From positions 1 to 15,888 of the forward strand of contig CAYMSW010000015.1 of NCBI GenBank assembly GCA_964393215.1: a DNA stretch of 15,888 nucleotides, given 5' to 3'. Positions 12,389-15,888 of this stretch are shown here, piece by piece. Made by a program: the position numbers and the translations under genes. Under the pieces are notes generated by a model. That model did not search any database and was not told the origin of the DNA. It saw only the letters and a program-made list of their open reading frames with translations. This DNA comes from CAYFNK01 sp964393215. Lineage in GTDB: Archaea > Nanobdellota > Nanobdellia > SCGC-AAA011-G17 > PNOQ01. The stretch's first letter is position 1, and each line of letters opens with the position of its first letter.

Positions 12389-12910
12389 ATGATATATGAA
12401 CCTGCAGAGGATTCTTATTTGATTTTGGAACAGTTGAAGAAGCATGTAAAGCCTGGAATGAAGGTTCTTGACATGGGTTGTGGTTCTGGAATACTTTCTA
12501 GAGCTGCAAAAGATGCTGGCTGTGATGTTGTTGCTGTTGATATAAGTGAAGAATGTGTTGAACATGTGAAGAAGCTTGGTGTGGATGCTGTTGTTTCTGA
12601 TTTGTTTGAGAACGTTGAAGGGAAGTTTGATTTGATTGTTTTCAATCCTCCTTATTTGCCCAAGGATGAAAGGGAGCCTGCTGATTCTGCTTTGAGCACT
12701 ACTGGCGGTGAGACTGGTTCTGAGATTATTGATGAGTTTTTGCAGGAAGCACATAAATATTTGAATGAGGATGGGAAGATTTTGTTATTGTTCTCTTCTT
12801 TTACTTTGGATGTTTTGGATATGTTTGATATTTATGGTTACAAGTATCAATTGGTTTCTAAAGAGAAGTTTGACTTTGAAGAGCTATTTGTGTATGTTTT
12901 AACAGCGTAA
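12389..12910 (+). CDS. HemK/Mtq2-like N5-glutamine methyltransferase
   Basis: The 173-residue protein is a small SAM-dependent methyltransferase. EPAEDSYLILEQL at the start, the SAM motif VLDMGCGSG (26-34), the acidic end VAVDIS (48-53) and NPPYLP (86-91) are the hallmarks of the HemK-related family. The short form without the N-terminal PrmC domain matches eukaryotic/archaeal Mtq2, which methylates the glutamine of the GGQ motif in release factor 1 (aRF1); that substrate is inferred from the family. In eukaryotes Mtq2 needs the zinc-finger partner Trm112. No Trm112 is obvious here, and the 54-residue zinc ribbon nearby is shorter than usual Trm112. It follows proS by two bases and is probably cotranscribed. 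Confidence 0.88.
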   Translation: MIYEPAEDSYLILEQLKKHVKPGMKVLDMGCGSGILSRAAKDAGCDVVAVDISEECVEHVKKLGVDAVVSDLFENVEGKFDLIVFNPPYLPKDEREPADSALSTTGGETGSEIIDEFLQEAHKYLNEDGKILLLFSSFTLDVLDMFDIYGYKYQLVSKEKFDFEELFVYVLTA

Positions 12911-12921
12911 TTTTTATAAAT
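12909..12921 (+). promoter_or_regulatory. TATA box of the PRPP synthetase gene
   Basis: AATTTTTATAAAT overlaps the last base of the methyltransferase stop codon and is centred about 27 bases before the ATG at 12943. A leaderless or very short-leader message is predicted. Confidence 0.55.
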
Positions 12922-12942
12922 TTATTTTTCTTTGCGGTCGAT

Positions 12943-13950
12943 ATGAGTCGAGGTGAACTTAAATTATTTGCTTGCCGTTCTGGTGAAGAGTTTGCCAAGA
13001 GAATTCTATCTGAGTTAAGAAAGAAGGAAGAGTGTAGGGATTTAAAATTAGGTGATCTTAAGACAATTGATTTTTCCAATGAAGAAATGCTTTCAACTAT
13101 AAATGAAACTGTTAGGGGCTGTGATATTTATTTAGTTCAATGCTGTCAGGACCCGTTGAGTGGAAGAAGCGTGCAAGATAATTTTCTAGAGCTGTGTCAG
13201 TGTGCTAGAGGAATGATACAGAGTGGTGCAAACAAAGTTACTGCAATAATTCCATTGTTGCCTTATTCTAGACAAGATAGAAGAGAAGGTAGACAATCAA
13301 TTACTGCAAGATGGGCTGCAGATGTTTTGAAGATTTCTGGAGTTGATAATGTTATCACTGCAGACTTGCATGCTGATCAGATAGAAGGATTTTATGATGG
13401 AAGAATTCAGATGGACAATTTGAGGGCTTCTGCGATATTTTTGAATTACATCAAAGAGAATATTTTTGAGGAAGGTAAAACTGTTTTGTTGGCTCCAGAT
13501 GTTGGTGCATCTAAAAAAACTGAGTTCTATGCCAAAAAGTTAGAAACCAGGGGAGTCGCACAGGCTTTCAAGACAAGGCCAAGACCAAATGAAGTTGAAG
13601 GGATAAAAGTTGTTGGAAGAATTGATGAAAGAGATGTAATTATTATTGAAGATATGATAGATACTGGCGGTACACTGAAGAAAGTTATACATGATATAAA
13701 GAGAATTGGTGCTCAAAAAGTTTATGCGTTCTGTACACACCCAATATTTAGCGGTCCAGCTATTGAAAGGTTATCTGAATCCGACGTTAAAGTTTTTAGC
13801 ACAGATACTATAATTAGGGATTGGAAGTTCTTTGAAGAAAATCCTTGGTTTACTGAGATATCGATTGCTCCTTTGTTTTCTGAAGCTATTTATAATTTGA
13901 ATCATGGAATAAGTGTTAGTGAATTGTTCAATGGAGCAAAAGATTTATAA
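12943..13950 (+). CDS. prs: Ribose-phosphate pyrophosphokinase (PRPP synthetase)
   Basis: The 335-residue enzyme makes PRPP from ribose 5-phosphate and ATP for nucleotide and histidine synthesis. Visible motifs are the flexible-loop region PYSRQDRREG (107-116), DLHADQIEGFYDG (141-153) near the metal and substrate site, and the PRPP-binding loop IIEDMIDTGGTL (234-245). A loop with LLAPDVGASKKT (182-193) matches the pyrophosphate-binding segment. Length is slightly above usual (about 280-320), partly from insertions in the C-terminal half. It starts near a TATA box of its own, and its last codons contain the probable promoter of rpl1. It is the only clear metabolic enzyme in the window. Confidence 0.93.
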   Translation: MSRGELKLFACRSGEEFAKRILSELRKKEECRDLKLGDLKTIDFSNEEMLSTINETVRGCDIYLVQCCQDPLSGRSVQDNFLELCQCARGMIQSGANKVTAIIPLLPYSRQDRREGRQSITARWAADVLKISGVDNVITADLHADQIEGFYDGRIQMDNLRASAIFLNYIKENIFEEGKTVLLAPDVGASKKTEFYAKKLETRGVAQAFKTRPRPNEVEGIKVVGRIDERDVIIIEDMIDTGGTLKKVIHDIKRIGAQKVYAFCTHPIFSGPAIERLSESDVKVFSTDTIIRDWKFFEENPWFTEISIAPLFSEAIYNLNHGISVSELFNGAKDL

Positions 13951-14000
13951 ACGGTCTAAAAAACCAATTTTTATCCGATATTACTACGTTCAGTAGGAGG
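13941..14000 (+). promoter_or_regulatory. Promoter region and Shine-Dalgarno of rpl1
   Basis: AGATTTATAAAC at 13941-13952, overlapping the prs stop, would give a start near 13972 and a leader of about 34 bases. A second candidate at 13966-13975 (AATTTTTATCC) would put the start inside the Shine-Dalgarno. The strong AGGAGG at 13995-14000, 5 bases before the ATG, favours the first. Confidence 0.5.
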
Positions 14001-14005
14001 AGAAG

Positions 14006-14731
14006 ATGGACAAGAAAGCTATATTAGATTCTGTAAAGAAGATAAGGGAAATTTCTAGTAAAAAGAATTTCGATCAGACCTTTGATGTTTCTATAAATTT
14101 GGTTGGTTTGAATATCAAGAAAGCCGACGATAAAGTTGATTTATTTGTACAGTTACCGAATGGAAGAGGCAAGAATGTTAAGGTTTGTGCCTTTGTTGGT
14201 AGCGAATTGGGTACAAAAGCTAAGATATTTGACAAAGTTATATTGCAAAATGAATTTTCATTATATCAAAAAGATAAGAAAAAGTTGAAGAAGTTAGCCA
14301 GAGAGTATGATTTCTTTGTTGCTCAGGCAAATTTAATGGCAGAGATAGCTTCTACTTTTGGTAGAGTACTTGGTCCATTGGGTAAGATGCCAAATCCAAA
14401 AGCAGGTTGTGTTGTTCCTCCCATTGCAGAATTGGAACCACTGAAGAAAAGATTGAATAGTACTATTCATTTGGAAACAAAGAATCAGATTGTTGTCAAA
14501 GCTGTTGCTGGTTTGGAATCAATGAGTGACGATCAAGTTGTTGATAATGTTTTTTCTATTTACAATAGTGTTTTGCATGAATTGCCACAAGAAAAGAACA
14601 ATATCAAATCTATGTTTGTTAAATTAACAATGGGTCCTGCAGTTGAAGTAACAAGTAAGGGTCCGGTTATACATGAGAAAAAGAAGAAGAAAAAAGAAAA
14701 AGTTGTGAAGGTTGAGGAGAAGAATGAGTAG
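14006..14731 (+). CDS. rpl1: 50S ribosomal protein L1 (uL1)
   Basis: The 241-residue protein is archaeal L1 of the mobile L1 stalk, which helps move deacylated tRNA out of the E site. QTFDVSINLVGLNIKKADDK is in the N-terminal domain (about 24-43), and domain II carries the signature FGRVLGPLGKMPNPKAG (about 117-133). The end is a short Lys/Glu tail. In several methanogens L1 represses its own mRNA, but I did not identify such an L1 target here. AGGAGG fixes the start. L11, often upstream in archaea, is absent; prs precedes instead. It overlaps rpl10 by eight bases. Confidence 0.96.
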   Translation: MDKKAILDSVKKIREISSKKNFDQTFDVSINLVGLNIKKADDKVDLFVQLPNGRGKNVKVCAFVGSELGTKAKIFDKVILQNEFSLYQKDKKKLKKLAREYDFFVAQANLMAEIASTFGRVLGPLGKMPNPKAGCVVPPIAELEPLKKRLNSTIHLETKNQIVVKAVAGLESMSDDQVVDNVFSIYNSVLHELPQEKNNIKSMFVKLTMGPAVEVTSKGPVIHEKKKKKKEKVVKVEEKNE

Positions 14732-15888
14732 AAATGCGCACGTATCGGAGTTTAAGAAGAAAGAAGTCGCTAGTCTGATGGCTCTTCTTGAAAAGAATAA
14801 CATAATTGGTGTTATTGATATCACTGATTTGCCTTCTGCGCAGTTTCAAAAGTTAAGAAGTAAGTTGAAAGATTCCTTGACAGTTAGAGTTGCTAAGAAG
14901 AGTTTGATTAAATTAGCTATCGAAGGTTTGAAAGAAAAGAAAAAAGGTATTGAAAAGTTAGAAGAAGGTTTGAATAGCGCAATGCCTGCTTTAATATTTA
15001 CTGAGAAAGATCCATTCAAGTTAGCAAAGATATTGAATAATAATAAATCTACATTGCCAGCAAAAGCTGGACAGATTGCACCAAAAGATGTAGTTATACC
15101 CGAAGGTCCAACTCCATTTCCTGCAGGACCAATTGTTGGTGAGCTAGGTGCAGCTGGAATAAAGGCCACAATAGAAGATGGTAAAATTGTTGTTAAGCAA
15201 GCATCCACTTTAGTTAAGGGGGGCGAGGAGATTAATTCAAAGCAAGCAGATCTTCTTGCAAAGTTCAAGATAGAACCAATGGAGATAGGACTCAATGTAA
15301 TTTCTATCTATCAAGATGGAGATGTTTACACAAGAGATGTGTTGTCTATTGATGAGGAATCTGTTTTGGCAGATTTGAAGTCTGCTGCAAGCGGTGCATT
15401 CAATGTTGCTGTATTTGCTGGATATCCTACTGCTGAAACTGTTGAGATATTATTGAAGAAGGCTGAAGCAGAAAGTTTGGCTTTATCTCAAAAGGTTCCT
15501 GAAGAAGAAGTTAAAGAAGAGGAACCGAAGAAGGAAGAACCTGTAGCTGAGGAAACTCCTAAGGAAGAACCAAAGGAAGAGGAGAAGCCAGCAGAAGAAG
15601 CTCCAAAGGAAGAGGAGAAACCTGTAGAGGAACCAAAGCCTGTTGAAGAACCTAAGGAAGAAGAGGTTCCGGTAGAAGAACCAAAAGAGCCTGAAGTAGA
15701 AAAACCTGTTGAAGAACCAAAGCAGGAAGAAAAGAAAGAAGAAGTTCCTAAAGCAGATGAATTAAAGAAAAAATCACAATCAGATCAATCAAATGAACAA
15801 TCTGGTACTCAAAAAGATGCAGAGTCACCTGTTGGCTATTCTGAAGAAAGTTCTCAGGGTGCCCAGGAGATAATAAACAAAATGAAAG
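14724..15888 (+). CDS. rpl10: 50S ribosomal protein L10 (uL10, P0), 3' end outside window
   Basis: The open frame runs 388 codons to the right edge without a stop. The first 250 residues are archaeal L10/P0. The rRNA-binding domain starts SRNAHVSEFKKKEV and includes VIDITDLPSAQFQKLR and VRVAKKSLIKLA. Next comes the archaeal insert domain with GPTPFPAGPIVGELG (about 128-142). The L12-binding spine has one AVFAGYPTAETVEILLKKA unit (about 228-246). From about residue 258 on, the tail is Glu/Pro/Lys-rich for about 90 residues, then Ser/Gln-rich. The ATG lies inside rpl1, 4 bases after AGGAG. The usual archaeal C-terminal tip (an L/F/G ending) is not reached here. Confidence 0.93.
   Translation, partial: MSRNAHVSEFKKKEVASLMALLEKNNIIGVIDITDLPSAQFQKLRSKLKDSLTVRVAKKSLIKLAIEGLKEKKKGIEKLEEGLNSAMPALIFTEKDPFKLAKILNNNKSTLPAKAGQIAPKDVVIPEGPTPFPAGPIVGELGAAGIKATIEDGKIVVKQASTLVKGGEEINSKQADLLAKFKIEPMEIGLNVISIYQDGDVYTRDVLSIDEESVLADLKSAASGAFNVAVFAGYPTAETVEILLKKAEAESLALSQKVPEEEVKEEEPKKEEPVAEETPKEEPKEEEKPAEEAPKEEEKPVEEPKPVEEPKEEEVPVEEPKEPEVEKPVEEPKQEEKKEEVPKADELKKKSQSDQSNEQSGTQKDAESPVGYSEESSQGAQEIINKMK
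15494..15756 (+). repeat. Low-complexity Glu/Pro/Lys repeats within rpl10
   Basis: The coding sequence repeats units such as PKEEEKPAEE, EEPKPVEEPK and VEEPKEPEVEK in the L10 tail. The repeats are imperfect and remain in frame. They look like slippage-grown tail sequence, not a mobile repeat or CRISPR. Confidence 0.75.

Noticed and set aside
14846..15295. 149-codon open frame on the minus strand
   Set aside because: It is antisense to the clearly conserved L10 gene; its Ser/Phe/Leu-rich composition is what an antisense frame of Lys/Glu-rich coding DNA gives.
15494..15756. Possible CRISPR or tandem DNA repeat
   Set aside because: Units are imperfect, variable in length and in frame with the L10 tail, without regular spacers.
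1..15888. Search for insertion sequences, phage, toxin-antitoxin or defence genes
   Set aside because: No transposase, integrase, nuclease cassette or terminal inverted repeats were seen; the content is informational genes plus a few unknown small proteins.

Overview
The window comes from an archaeon. It encodes an archaeal DnaG/TOPRIM protein, L21e, L18e, RNA polymerase subunits F (Rpb4), D and N, archaeal-type ProRS, Pth2, an Rpp21-type RNase P protein, an archaeal SRP RNA and a 5S rRNA, and TATA-box promoters about 26 bases before start codons. The DNA is AT-rich, genes are packed with 1-8 base overlaps, several proteins are short or reduced, and there is no sign of mobile DNA. Together these suggest a small-genome DPANN archaeon (Woesearchaeota/Pacearchaeota-like). 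That placement is inference.

Layout. (1) 164-1875, plus strand: dnaG and a small one-helix membrane protein. (2) 1878-2155, minus strand: SRP (7S) RNA, back to back with the next promoter. (3) 2249-7627, plus strand: a long information-processing cluster of rpl21e, rpoF, DUF655, rps13, rps4, rps11, rpoD, tRNA-Leu, rpl18e, rpl13, rps9, rpoN and a SprT-like metalloprotease. (4) 7569-8548, minus strand: Rpp21-type RNase P protein, an unknown 153-residue protein, and a stand-alone 5S rRNA. (5) 8654-8968, plus strand: an unknown 104-residue protein. (6) 8965-10498, minus strand: an HPF-like protein overlapping pth2, and a reduced DRG-like TGS protein. (7) 10567-13950, plus strand: a two-helix membrane protein overlapping a 54-residue zinc ribbon, then proS, a HemK/Mtq2-like methyltransferase, and PRPP synthetase. 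(8) 14006-15888, plus strand: rpl1 and an incomplete rpl10 with a very long charged tail.

Nearly everything serves making, charging, rescuing or targeting ribosomes: ribosomal proteins, RNA polymerase subunits, 5S and SRP RNA, tRNA-Leu, RNase P, ProRS, Pth2, a probable release-factor methylase, a probable hibernation factor and a ribosome-associated GTPase relative. The points most worth a second look are a tRNA-Leu whose geometry gives an AAG anticodon (A34 is not expected in archaea), the DRG-like protein with lost GTPase motifs, L10 with an apparently shortened L12-binding spine and a tail over 130 residues long, the HPF-like/Pth2 pair, and two unrecognised proteins beside the 5S gene. I found no CRISPR array, insertion sequence, phage gene or defence system.
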